Below the pieces are notes generated by a model that made no database searches, was not told the DNA's origin, and saw nothing but the letters and a program-made list of their open reading frames with translations. DNA of 64,000 bases from Neospora caninum Liverpool (lineage: Eukaryota; Apicomplexa; Conoidasida; Eucoccidiorida; Sarcocystidae), in assembly GCF_000208865.1 (NCBI RefSeq), contig NC_018396.1:3405101-3469100 (forward strand), read 5' to 3'. A program made the position numbers and the translations under genes. This document shows, piece after piece, positions 1 through 10,600 of this stretch (positions are counted from its first letter, which is position 1; each line of letters starts with the position of its first letter).

Positions 1-861
1 AAAACTTCAACCGCGGGTCTCCGGTTGGCCGAATCAGTTCAGCCTTCGTAATCCCAGCGCGGTGAAGAGCTGAGCAGCCGCTTGACTTCCAGCCGCAGTC
101 TAGCAGGCAAGGGAACTCCGTCAGACGCACTACCGTAGCTGTGCGTCTGCACAGATACCCCGGCGGTTTTTCGTGGCACGTCTACGGATTGCGCTCTCGA
201 CTCCCCAAGCCGACAGGTGACTGTGCAGCATCTTCCGCCGTCGCAGTCGGTGGTTCGACGCGTTCCGGTTTTTTTTCAAAGGTGTAGGGCGGTTCCATGG
301 TTTCGCGTTCCTCGTCCGTAGGGTACGCAGACGCGGTGCTGGAGTTGTCAACGTTGTGTATTCGGGGTCGGCCAACGCATCACGCTTTCTGACATACCCC
401 TCCATTCATTCGATGCAGTTGAGACCCAGAGCTCCTTCTGCGGGTGTTCCGCAAACGTTCGCTTGCCTGCGCGGGGGTCATGGCACCGCAACATCTATTT
501 TAGGGGAGTCCAGACTGTAAAGGCGGCGTCATCCTCGCATCCCCACGGGAACTGTCAATTTTGGATTCCTCGTTCCATCTGGTTCATGCCCAAACCGCAG
601 AGGGAACCAGGCAAAATCGACCTTCTTCCAAACTTTTCCGTCGCGTGCTCCCCCCCTGTGTCTTTCCGTGTTACCATCTGCTTGTTTCTGCCGGTTCGTC
701 CGGTTGTGCGCCGCGTGGCTTTCGCGCTCTTTTGGCGCTTGACTGTTCACCCGTTCTATCGCGGCAGGCGTCCCGCCCTTCCCAGACCGAGGTTACCGGC
801 CGTGGTCCTCACTGCGTCGGGTAGGCTTCATCTCGCTGGTGGGGACTCTCAGACCGTCAAG
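1..861. other. Intergenic and presumed 5' flank of the coiled-coil gene
   Basis: No exon can be supported here. Short open frames exist on both strands but none shows a recognisable domain. The frame that contains the ATG at 862 is already open from 463, so an upstream start or 5' coding sequence cannot be excluded; I prefer 862 because the context (GTCAAGATG) is purine-rich and the upstream residues look like random GC-rich translation. Confidence 0.5.
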
Positions 862-3800
862 ATGCAGAAGGGACACGGCAGCGTGGCGTACGCCCAGCAG
901 GATACCATGGCGGACTATGTGCAGAATATTCTCTTCGAGAGGAACCGGGCGGTTTTCGAGGTAGGCAAGGGACGGGGCCGCGCGCACTTCATTTCCTGTT
1001 TGTTTTCGAAAAAAACAGGTGAAAACTGCAGCAAAAGAGGAATGTGAACACACTGCATCGGCAGCTTACCTCGTTCGAAGAGTCGACGCGCGTCGCCGAC
1101 GCGCCTTGGGTTGAGACGCCTTAATGCCCCCAAAACTGGTGTTCGTTCACGAGGAACGGTCGGAACAGAATGAGCGCGATGAAAGGTGTACACGGTATTC
1201 TCCAAATCGGAGAACGCATGTCGATGCACGCTCACGCATTGAAAGCTCGTCTTTTTAGTCCCGGAGCACTCGGTCTCCACCACGAAGCAGGCACTGTCAA
1301 CGCCGCAGGAGACAGTTTTTTCGAGAGGCGGAATCTGCCGCGCCTGCGTTCATCCTTCCATTTCGGTGTCGGGAGCGCGGGGCTTCTCCACGAAAGGGCG
1401 CTCCTCTTCGTCTTTTTGCTGTCGCTCCGCTTGCTCTCTGTTTTTTCTCCTTTACGACATGGCACGAAGCAAGGCCGCTTTGTCAGTCCTTCGCGCCAGT
1501 ACCGGATGTCTCTGTTTTCTCGTCCATTCTTCCGGTGCACGCTGAAGCATAAAGAATGACGCGACGGCTGCGTGTCCCGCTGGTCCATATGCGTCCACCT
1601 GTGTCCGTCCTTTCTCCTTTCCCCACTCTGGCTTCCTCCAGGCTCGAGCACGGCGCCAAGAGGAGGCGCTGACGTTGGACCTGGTGCGCGCCCAACGGGA
1701 TCGGATTGAGACTCTGCAGAAGGAACTGCGACAGCTTTCTCAGAATTTCGTGAGTGACGTGTCTCCCCTTTATTCTCCACGCAACGTCTTTCTTCAGAGC
1801 GAGAGAGAAGCAGTCTGCCGCGTCGACCCGCCTGTCTCGCGACGCGAGTTCGCTTTGCGTTATGCGCGGCGCCGACTGTCTCCGCAAGCTGTCAGGTTGG
1901 TAGTCTCGTTCCAAAAGGACGTTTTCTGGTCCTTCACAGCGTCTCGCATTTTGCATTGAGCCGGTGACTGTTCCTTTTTCCCAGGTTTTTAAACTTTCCC
2001 AGTGAGGCAAACACCCTTGGTGGGCGGCGCAAACGCGCCTAAGGAGGCTGTGCATGCCGTAGGAGTCACAAGCGATGTGTCTTCGTGCGAACATAGGCTC
2101 CTCTGTATATACTGACGAGTTCTTTTCGACCGGATAGTTAGCTCTGAATTTCGTTCGTCGAGGCCTTTTTCTTTCCTGTTGGGTGCGAGCAGAGACAGGT
2201 GTCTGCCAGTCGAGTTTTAAAGCAGGAGAGGACGCAGGCAGTCATCGAGGCCGAAGAGGAATCGAAGCGTCTCCTTCTTCAGGTGAGAGCCCCCATTCGT
2301 TCCGTTCATGCACACAGCTGCGCGCACAGACACGTAACTCGCCGCGTCGACCAGTACACGTGGAAGTGTGTTTATATGTGGTCCAGTGTACCTGTGAATT
2401 GCATACCCGTACACGTGTGTTGAATTGCGTGACGCGTGGGATATGAAGAGACATCCTTGCGGGAGATCGACGGCGAATACCTTTGAGAAGGGTAGTCTCC
2501 CGTTTCGTTCGTGCACTCGCTTCTTTTTCCCGAACCGTTCATCCAGTCAGTCAGTGCAGCCGTTGGGTTCTTTCCCCGCTGCGCTTCTCGCCTTCTCTTG
2601 GGGCTTTCCTCACTTTTCGCCTTGTTCTCCAGATTCCCTTCGACGCTTCGTGGCCTCTCGCGGATGCGCGGGTGCCCGGTCCTGCGTTCCCAAGCTGGTT
2701 ACGGATTTCGCTCTCGGCGTCCGTGCCTTGTGTGCCTGTGCGCAGACTGCCCAGGAGAAAACGGCGTTACAGACGCGGGCGCAGGCGTTGGAGGCGCAAT
2801 GCCACGCGGCGCAACAAACGGAGCAGCGTCTTCGAGACAAGGTCAACGCCCTGGAGCGCGAGCACGAAGGCCTCCGTGCGCAGCTTGCAGTCGCGGAGCA
2901 GAAGAGGAGCGAGTGTGCAACCCAGCTGGCGGAGACCAGCAAGGCCGTCAAATCCCTGCAGAGCGAGGCCGTCGCCGCGCAGTCGGCCGCGGCTCTGCAG
3001 GCAGAGGAGGCTCTGAAGCGGGAAGAGGAAATTCGCACGCAGCACGAGACACGCATTGCGGAGTTGGAGGAGCAAGTTGCAGCGTTGGTTACTCAGCTGT
3101 CAGCAGCTCAAGCGCAGGCGAAGGATCGCCTCGCCGAGCAAGAGAAGTTGAAGGTGGAAGCCGCGAAAGCGGCGAAAGCGGAACCGCAAGCTAAGGCTGC
3201 GTGCGCGTCTGGACAGCCGGAAGCGGAGCGCGCGCCCGAACTGACCATGGAGAGGTTCCGGGCGAAGATGAAGGAGGAAGGCGCCGCGGCACGCCTCCAG
3301 TTCGAGGCGAAGCTGAAGGAGGCGGAGGAGCGGTACAGAAAAGACGTCGCCGACGTACGAGCGCTCCTGGAGAAGGAGCGGACGCAGTGGATTCTGCAGA
3401 GTGAGGAAGAGAAGAAGAAGCTGTTGGCCGAAGTCGAGGGCGAGAAGGCGAACGTGAGGCGGCGGATGCAGGAGGAGTTTGAGGCGCAGATCCGCGCGGT
3501 GGAGAACCAAGCGAAGGCGCGGCAGAAGGAAGCGGACCTCGCAGTGAAGTTGCAGGCGGAGAACGAAGCGCTGCAGAAGGAAGCGGACCTCGCAGTGAAG
3601 TTGCAGGCGGAGAAGGAAGCGCTGCAGAAGGAGAAGGCGGCTCTCGAGGCCGCGGCCCAGCGGGAGAAGGAAGAGCTGGAGCACGAGCGCCAGGCGAAGC
3701 GGAGCGTCGAGGAGCGGGTCAGCAAGATGGAGCAGGAGAGGAGCAAACTGGAGGAAGAAGTGGTGCGTCTTCGCGAAGAGCGAGACGCGAAGCCTGCGCA

Positions 3801-5250
3801 GGATCCGTCCGAGGTTGACGAGACAGCGCAGCTGAGCTCGCAACTCGAGACGCTAACGACAGAGACGCAAAGCCTTCGGGAGAAAGTCGCCGCCCTGGAG
3901 CAGGAGCAGAAAAAGGTCGAGACCGAGAAGCTGGCGTTGGAGCGGGAGAATGCGCGACTGCAAGAGGAGCTGGGAGAAGACTTGGCCAGCACGTCGGCCA
4001 GCGACGGCGACGCTCTGGCCGCCGGCCAGGCGAAGCAGAAGGAGGTCCAGGATCTGGAGGCCGAGTTGGAGAGGACCAGGGAAGAGGTACAAAAGTGGAA
4101 AAAGCGCGCAATCCAAGAAAGACATAAACGCAAAGCGGAGCAAGGGACTGCCGGAGAAACAGACGGCGAGACAGGAAAAGACGAGGAGAGAAAAGAAGGA
4201 ACGGAAGGAACGGAAGGTGAAGGAAAGGAAGGTGAAGGACAGGTAGCGAAGGAAAGTGCAGAGTCAGCTACGCTGCCTGCAGATGAGGCCGACGACGATG
4301 AGATTCATTCGATGGACGCACAGGACCTCGTCACGAAGCTTGAGGCAGTGCGCGAAAAATTCAAGGTCGCCAAGTCGGTGTACATGCAGCTGGTGCACAA
4401 GCACAACACTCTCGTCGAAAAGTACAATCGACTCCTCGAAATTGTCCAAACCGCGGAAGCGAGGTACGGGTTGACACGCGCAGTCCTCGATATCCATAGT
4501 ACGTTTCGCTGGCGAAACGGAAGCATACGATTTCTGTGTAGGCCTTCTGTTCCCCAGTCCAGTCTGTTCCGCACCTCGGCGTCCCGCTCCGCCGTCGACT
4601 GTACCCGATTCATTCGTTTCGGCTTCTTGGGTACCTCGCAAGCGGCTACCCGAGGACAAAGAGCAGCTCGAAACAGGCCGTTCCCTGCCGGCGGTGTTGC
4701 GGCATTTTCTGCGGTGGTTGTGCGTCCTGGCGTCTCTCTTCTGCCACCGGCTTCCGCCGCCAGCGGCGCAGAGAAACGCCTGACAATATTCGCGCCTGGC
4801 GCCTTCCCACCTCACTCGTCTGCCTTACACACTGGAGGCTCGGGAAAGGAACACAGTCACGTCTGCTTTCGTTGTACCTTTCCGCGGTTTTGCCCCCGGC
4901 TCTCTCGTTGTCGCAGAGATAGCACACGCGCTAGTGTCCACGCCAACTTGGTGAACAGAAGCGGCAAAAAGTGACGGTACCCTGTCGCTGGGTTCCTGCG
5001 TGGCGTCAGGGCTTTGCTGCTCTGCGCCACGATGGAGCATCACACAGCCAAGGGAAAAACGCGGTGTCTCCCCCTTGCGTCCGCGGCCCGAGCTCTCCGT
5101 TTTCCCCGTGTTCTGCTACCTGAGGTTTTCCTGTCTTTGTGTTTGCTTCACAGCAAGCGAGAGCGCCACAAGGACGGACAGAAGAAGGACCAGGAGAAGG
5201 CGAACGAGGAGCCGGAGAGTGCAGGCGGACTGTTTAGCTTGTTCTGGTAG
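862..5250 (+). CDS. Large coiled-coil protein, five exons, function unknown
   Basis: Exons 862-960, 1642-1749, 2193-2282, 2746-4463 and 5154-5250 join in phase to 704 codons (703 aa). Donors are GAG|GTAGGC, TTC|GTGAGT, CAG|GTGAGA and GAG|GTACGG; all acceptors are preceded by pyrimidine-rich tracts. From about residue 30 to 640 the protein is almost continuous heptad-like sequence rich in E, K, Q, A and R, as in a long parallel coiled coil. Residues 360-393 (3526-3627) are a perfect-length 17-residue tandem duplication beginning KEADLAVKLQ. A Glu/Gly/Lys-rich low-complexity stretch (about 4150-4260) separates the main rod from a last predicted helix, followed by a basic linker and a short hydrophobic end, GLFSLFW, just before the TAG. 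No signal peptide or membrane span is seen. A structural role (cytoskeleton, centrosome, vesicle tether) would be typical, but I do not recognise an orthologue. The start is chosen at 862; an in-frame ATG at 907 is an alternative. Confidence 0.8.
3526..3627 (+). repeat. Two tandem 51-bp in-frame repeats
   Basis: Two adjacent 51-bp units (3526-3576 and 3577-3627) differ at only one site: one encodes AEN and the other AEK near the end. They add 34 residues without breaking the reading frame of the coiled coil, which suggests a recent tandem duplication. Confidence 0.9.
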
Positions 5251-7686
5251 CCGAGCGACTCTGGAAGACTCCCAGACACTGGGGTGCGCATGCACATCTC
5301 CGTGTAGAGTCACGCTCACATTCGCTTGCACACGAAACTCCTTTAGGGGTCGCGTCCCAGCACGCAAGGAAAGGCAAACGCGCATGCAGGATACGCCGAC
5401 TGAGGCGCACAGACCAGCGGCTCGCCACACAACCCAAGCAGAACGAAGTCGGCGTCGGTGTTGCCTCCAATCCTGGCGGAAAGCCTTTCCGCGTCAAGGC
5501 TGAGTTCGCTCACTCCCGTTCTCGCGAGCTTAGGATTTTTAGCCTTGTGCGTGGTTCTCTCTCGGGGTTGTTTTACCGCAGTGTCGCTCGCACCCCGCGG
5601 CGCCACGCGACCGAGCAACGGTTTTGTTTTTTCGCGTGTGCTTTTTTAATAAGAATCCATGCACACGTGTAGAACGTTTCCGGGGGGACGCAGGTTTAGA
5701 GGCGAGACTTGATTTTTTTGTCGTCCGGTACAGGGGGCTCGAGTGCGCGTTCCGTGCGTCAGACAACGGATACAATGGCAGCCCAGATTTTTTCGAAAAG
5801 AACAAAGGCGTGAGAGACGAGTGTCTCGGCCGTTCTCCCGTTTTTAGTCGTGGCGGTTCTTGCGAGCGATCGCGGAAGCCACTGAGCGAACGTAAGAACG
5901 TTCGCATCCTTTCCTTGCAACTCATATCAAGGTTCGTTGTGATGCCACATAACGTTAGAGAGCAGGGGAGGAGCGCGCGAGAAAGCGCTGGGAACAAGAC
6001 GGACGGGGCAGATCGGTTGGTACAGAATATCAAACCTAACTCAAATTACCTGAGTTAAAGAATACAGGGTATTCCGTACAGAATGCCATCAGGGAGGAGA
6101 CTACCAAAGTGAATATCATGATATTCGTACAGCTTCTATACAACTGTTGGTTTTTCAAGTATACGCTGGACACCACTAAACTTAATGCACTTAGCATGAT
6201 GGTCATGAAAAGCTCGACAGAACGTGGATCCGGTAAAAGACATTCAAGATCTAAACCAGTAGTCCAACAGGATACTGAATATGACTCCAGTTATGAGATT
6301 CGGAAGACCAAGTTCCTTACGGTTGCTTTCTCGCGCGTTTCTTCCCTTCCGAACGGTGTTCCGCTTTGTTTGCCTGGACGTGTCTGTGAGTGTGCCATGA
6401 GCAACACAGACGTTCTTCCAGGCTAGGGCGGAATACCGAGTCCGAGGCTCCAGCCCTGGGAGACGTCTCAGACTCTCTTGCAATTCTATTTCCCGGCCAC
6501 CGGCAGTGTCCTCCGCGGTCACGGAAGGACGCTAGACAGAGGCGTGCAGGCGTGTGCGGTACAGGAGCAATTCTTTACTTCTCGCAGGGGACTAACCGAC
6601 ACATTTTTCAGCTGTGAAAAACGCGGTCTGCGTATAACGCAGCTGTGTCTACGAGGAAAGTCGAAAGACTGGAAAGGCAGAAGAGAACATTGCGTTTCGC
6701 CGCTCGTAACGAAGAGTGGTTTCTTTCCGTCGCGCGGGTGACGGGTCAGAGTTCGCTTCGGCAGTGGCACAGAGACACAAAGACACACCACATCGAGACA
6801 CGAAAGATGCACGTGGCCTGGTCTCCTTGCTCTTCAAAGATGGGCGCTTAAAAACAAAAACATTCACCGCAACCGACGTGACTCTCAGGCAGAAGTAAGC
6901 AACGGCCAGCACTTATCAAAGGCGGTTCGCGTTTTTCCCGGAGAGGCGTTTCCATCACGATGGTAACAGGGTACAGATGCAGCGACGGGTCACCCTTCCA
7001 TGTAGAGGAACAGAGAAGCGAGCGCGATTTCCCTTCCTTCCCAAGAAAAGGAACTTCCCGCGTCACAGCACAAGGCAGAGGGTGTTGCGCCAGCAGCACA
7101 GCGAACTACCGCATCCCACTCTGGCGCCGATCCCGAACAGAGAACCTGATTTCACTAGACCGTGGAAGGCTCTTAAAACAGAGGCAGACGGCGTTCTCCT
7201 TTGCCGACACAGAAGCGCTACATTCGGCCGAAATTCGAACGACAGCTGTATTTCCAAAACTGCTTACGAAGAGTCGAGGAGCGGCGAATCGATCGAAGCC
7301 CCTTGTCTGTTGACACGGTGAAACAAAGTGGGGAAAACGCACAAGAGAAATATACGCAGCCGAGTTTCGTTCACATCTGGTCATGTTCCAGTGCCTCCTG
7401 GCTTTCACTCTCCCACGTTCTCTGAGCCCGTTTCTCGTTTCGCCACCTTTTCCCACTTCCTCATTCGCGTGCGCCTGGTCGCCACCGCGGCGGTTGAAAA
7501 AAACTTAAATGTCTTGAGCGCCGGCAGAGGACGCATGCGAACGCCCACTCCTCTGTTGTCCCTTTCTCCGTCTCTTCGCCTGGGTTCGCTTCTGCTTACG
7601 CGGGAGACACAGGGTCCACGACAGCGCCTTTATCGCTCTTCCCCTCGCCCGTTTCATCTGTCCGTCCTTCGCCAGTCCACACACGC
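5251..7686. other. Convergent intergenic region, 2.4 kb
   Basis: This lies between the 3' ends of the coiled-coil gene (+) and the giant SR-rich gene (-), so it should hold two 3' untranslated regions. No open frame here shows a domain or paired splice signals. The stretch 6010-6330 is clearly more AT-rich than its surroundings and holds a hairpin and a palindrome (see findings). Confidence 0.6.
6037..6126. repeat. AT-rich patch with perfect hairpin and 16-bp palindrome
   Basis: TAACTCA (6037-6043) and TGAGTTA (6051-6057) form a perfect 7-bp stem around a 7-nt loop. At 6111-6126 the sequence GAATATCATGATATTC is a perfect 16-bp palindrome. Their role is unknown. Confidence 0.6.
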
Positions 7687-10600
7687 CTAACCCGAGCTCT
7701 GTGTCTCGCCGCTGATCCTCCGCCACCGTGTCTCCACTTGGGCGCGGAACAAAGAACACGGCGAAGCTGCTGGCTGTGCCACTGCCTCCTTGCGAGCTTT
7801 GAGCCGCGAAACCAAGTCCGTGCCCGCCAAGGCATGCGCCCCTGTAATGCCTGGCCGTGTCAGCCTCGCCGTCCGGAACCTCTCCAATTCTTTGGAAAAG
7901 TTGCGTTTGCCTGGCACACTGCGCGCTCGCTGGGCCAGCGCCTCCACGTGGCGAGGAAACCGGCGGGCTGACTCCGCCGGCGCGGCATGCGAACGCGACT
8001 GGAGAGGAGCGGAAGAGAGGCGGTCAAGGTCAGAAGGAAGATACGCGGCGCCGCATTTTACCGTGCCGCTTGTCGGCGGGTGTCGAGACACCAGAGAGGC
8101 GGCGTGGCCTGGAAGAGTCCCAGGTGTCGAGAAGCGCCGAATTCCATCCGGGAAGGCCTCGTACCTTCGAATCGGGTTACAGGGCGGAGTCGGAAACTGA
8201 CGAAGAGCAGACGGGGAAGGAAACCGCGCACTGAACGGTGAGGATCCCAACAGGAGAGACGGACGGAGACGTGTGGCGTGGGGTGGAGACGGCTGCTTAC
8301 CTTCTTCGCTGGCCTCGGCGGTCCGGCGAGTCAAGCGAAAGGCAATCCGTGGGTTGTCGAACAGACTTGGAGAGCTCAAACGAAGAGGGAAGGAGTCGAG
8401 GCGCGCACCCCGCGCTGGGTCTGAGGCCGAGAGAGATCGCGAGGCAGGGCTGCGTTGCGACGCCTGGGCGAAAAGGAGCTTGGCCTGCACGAACCGGATG
8501 CGGTCGACTGCCTCGTTGGGGAGACGCTCACAAGCCGGGGTCGGCGAGGAAGAAGACGGCTCCAGAGGAGACGCCAGCGACCGGCGCGTCTCCAGAGGAG
8601 AGAAGGAGGGGGAACATGGGGCGACAGCAGGCTGGTCGGTCTCCGGACTGGAAGGGAGAGAAGCCTTCGAGTTGGGAAGGAGCGCTGGGTTTCCGGGCGA
8701 CGAGAAAACTTGGAGAGACGCAGCAAGGGGAGAGAAGAATGGCGACTCCACAGAGTGCTGAGAAGGAGGAGTCTCGCCTGCTCGCAGCTGACTGGTGACC
8801 CGAGAAGGCAGCCCGGGGGGAAAGTCTCGTGGATGCCGGCGGGCGCGTGCCGGAGGGAACGCGACTTCGCCATCTCGGCTGGCCTGCGCGTCGGGCTCCC
8901 CCCTCCTGTCGACTCTGTTCGCGTTTCGTGGCCGAGTCGTCGCTGTGGGCAGACCGGCGAAACTGGTGGAAGAACGAGGCGAAGAGGAGGAGACCAGTTC
9001 CGACCCCGGTGGCAAACGCGAACCGGGAGAGAAGTCTTCTGACTCCTGGGCAAGAGAAGAGAGAGCGGAGGAAGGAACGGGTGTAAGAGGCATTGGAGGA
9101 CGGAAGCCGGACGCGTGCGACGCTGGAGAGGAGGACGCAGCGCGAGCAGAGCCACGCGCGGACCGCGAAAGCTGGCGGAAAGAAGTGCATGCAGAAGGCG
9201 CCGTCGATGCACTGTGGCCTTTGGCGCATGCGGGCCCTGTCGCCCGTCGCTCTTGTGGACTTTCGGCCGCCCTCTCGCGCAACGTGGTCGGAGCAGCCGA
9301 ACGAGAAAGGATGTCGTCCGACAGGCTCGCAAAGAAAGGAAATCCTACTCTCGCTCTTTTCGAGTCCCCCCGGCCGCCCGCGCCTTCCCGTTCTCGTGAA
9401 TACTCCCGCCCAGCGTCTTTCGTCGGGAGGAAGGAAGAGACCGTTGCCGCGTGCCTCAGCAAAAGCTCGGGGAGGTCTAAGAGCGGCGCGAGGGAAGGCC
9501 TCTTCAGTCCTGCTCCGGCCCCCGGTCCTGCTGTGTCGCGCGTCTCTTTGGACACCTGTTTGGATCTGAGCCGACGATCCTGGTCTTCGATCTCTCCACC
9601 GTGGTGTCGGACATTGCGCGTGCGCGCGTCCGCCTGCGCGGCTTCTCTGGCGGCGCCCGCTTCGTGTGGCGAACCTTCCAGTGAGACGTTCAGGGGCGCG
9701 TAAGCCTCGCCGGGAGGGGTACACTTCGGCGGGTCAGTTCCGGAGTTCAGGTGGCCCGAGAGAAACTGCTTTCCAGAATCCTCTAAATCCAACACAAACG
9801 CCTGCAGGGACGCCCTCACCACGTTTCCTCCCCCTTGCGCGGGCGCGTCTTTCGCCTGTCCTCCCGCTTCGTCTAGCTCTGGTGCTCTGCTGTCTCTCCA
9901 GTCCGCCTGCTCCAGATCGTTTTCGCCCTCAAACAGGTTCGAGGACCGCCGGCTTCCACGGGGCTTCGTGGAGACAGGCGAGAGAGCGGCGGAGCACAAC
10001 GTGGGCATCTCCGTCTCCCCGCCTCCGTCTTGCGCTTCGCGTGTAAGGCCTTCGCCTTCGACACGCATCCCCGCCGCCCCCGCCGCCGGGTTCCCCGCAG
10101 AGAGAGAAGAGAGAGACGCGGCGCTTTCGCCTGTTGCCTGGATGCCACAGGTTCTAGTCTCCGGCTGCGAACGGGTTTGGACTTCTGTAGGGCTCTCATC
10201 TCTTGTTTCCTCTTCCCAAACACAAAAGTCAGACCCGAACCAGAGAGGCGGCATGGCTGCGCGTGGAGAGTCGCCTCGGACTCTCTCCTTCCTCCGGCGC
10301 TCGCGACGTCCGGCCTCTGTGTCGCCTGGCGCCTGGCTGTGGGGTCGGCCTTGGCCGTCATCGCCAGAGTTGGACAGCCGTTGTATGGCCCTTTTCGGTG
10401 CATCAACGGGGCATGCACACGCATTGGTGCTCGAGAGCCCGTTGTGCTCGGCCAGGCTGTCCCCGCCGTTTCTCTCTGGGGGGGCGTCGCGGCACGTGGA
10501 AGCTTCGGAAACGTCTGCAGTCTCCTCTTTAGTCCCTTTCTTCGTTTCCTCTGTTCCGGCGTCGCTTTCGTCTCCCACCAGGTTCTCGCTCCCCGCAGTC

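Noticed and set aside
3100..4133. Long - strand open frames (up to 341 aa) across the coiled-coil exon
   Set aside because: Antisense shadow of a codon-biased E/K/Q-rich exon; no splice support or domain.
6010..6330. Nuclear copy of mitochondrial DNA (NUMT)
   Set aside because: Composition would fit, but I could not match it to any mitochondrial gene from memory, so it is not called as one.
8238..9703. Several + strand frames of 160-300 aa, rich in Arg and Gly
   Set aside because: They lie fully antisense to exon C of the giant gene and show no independent signals.
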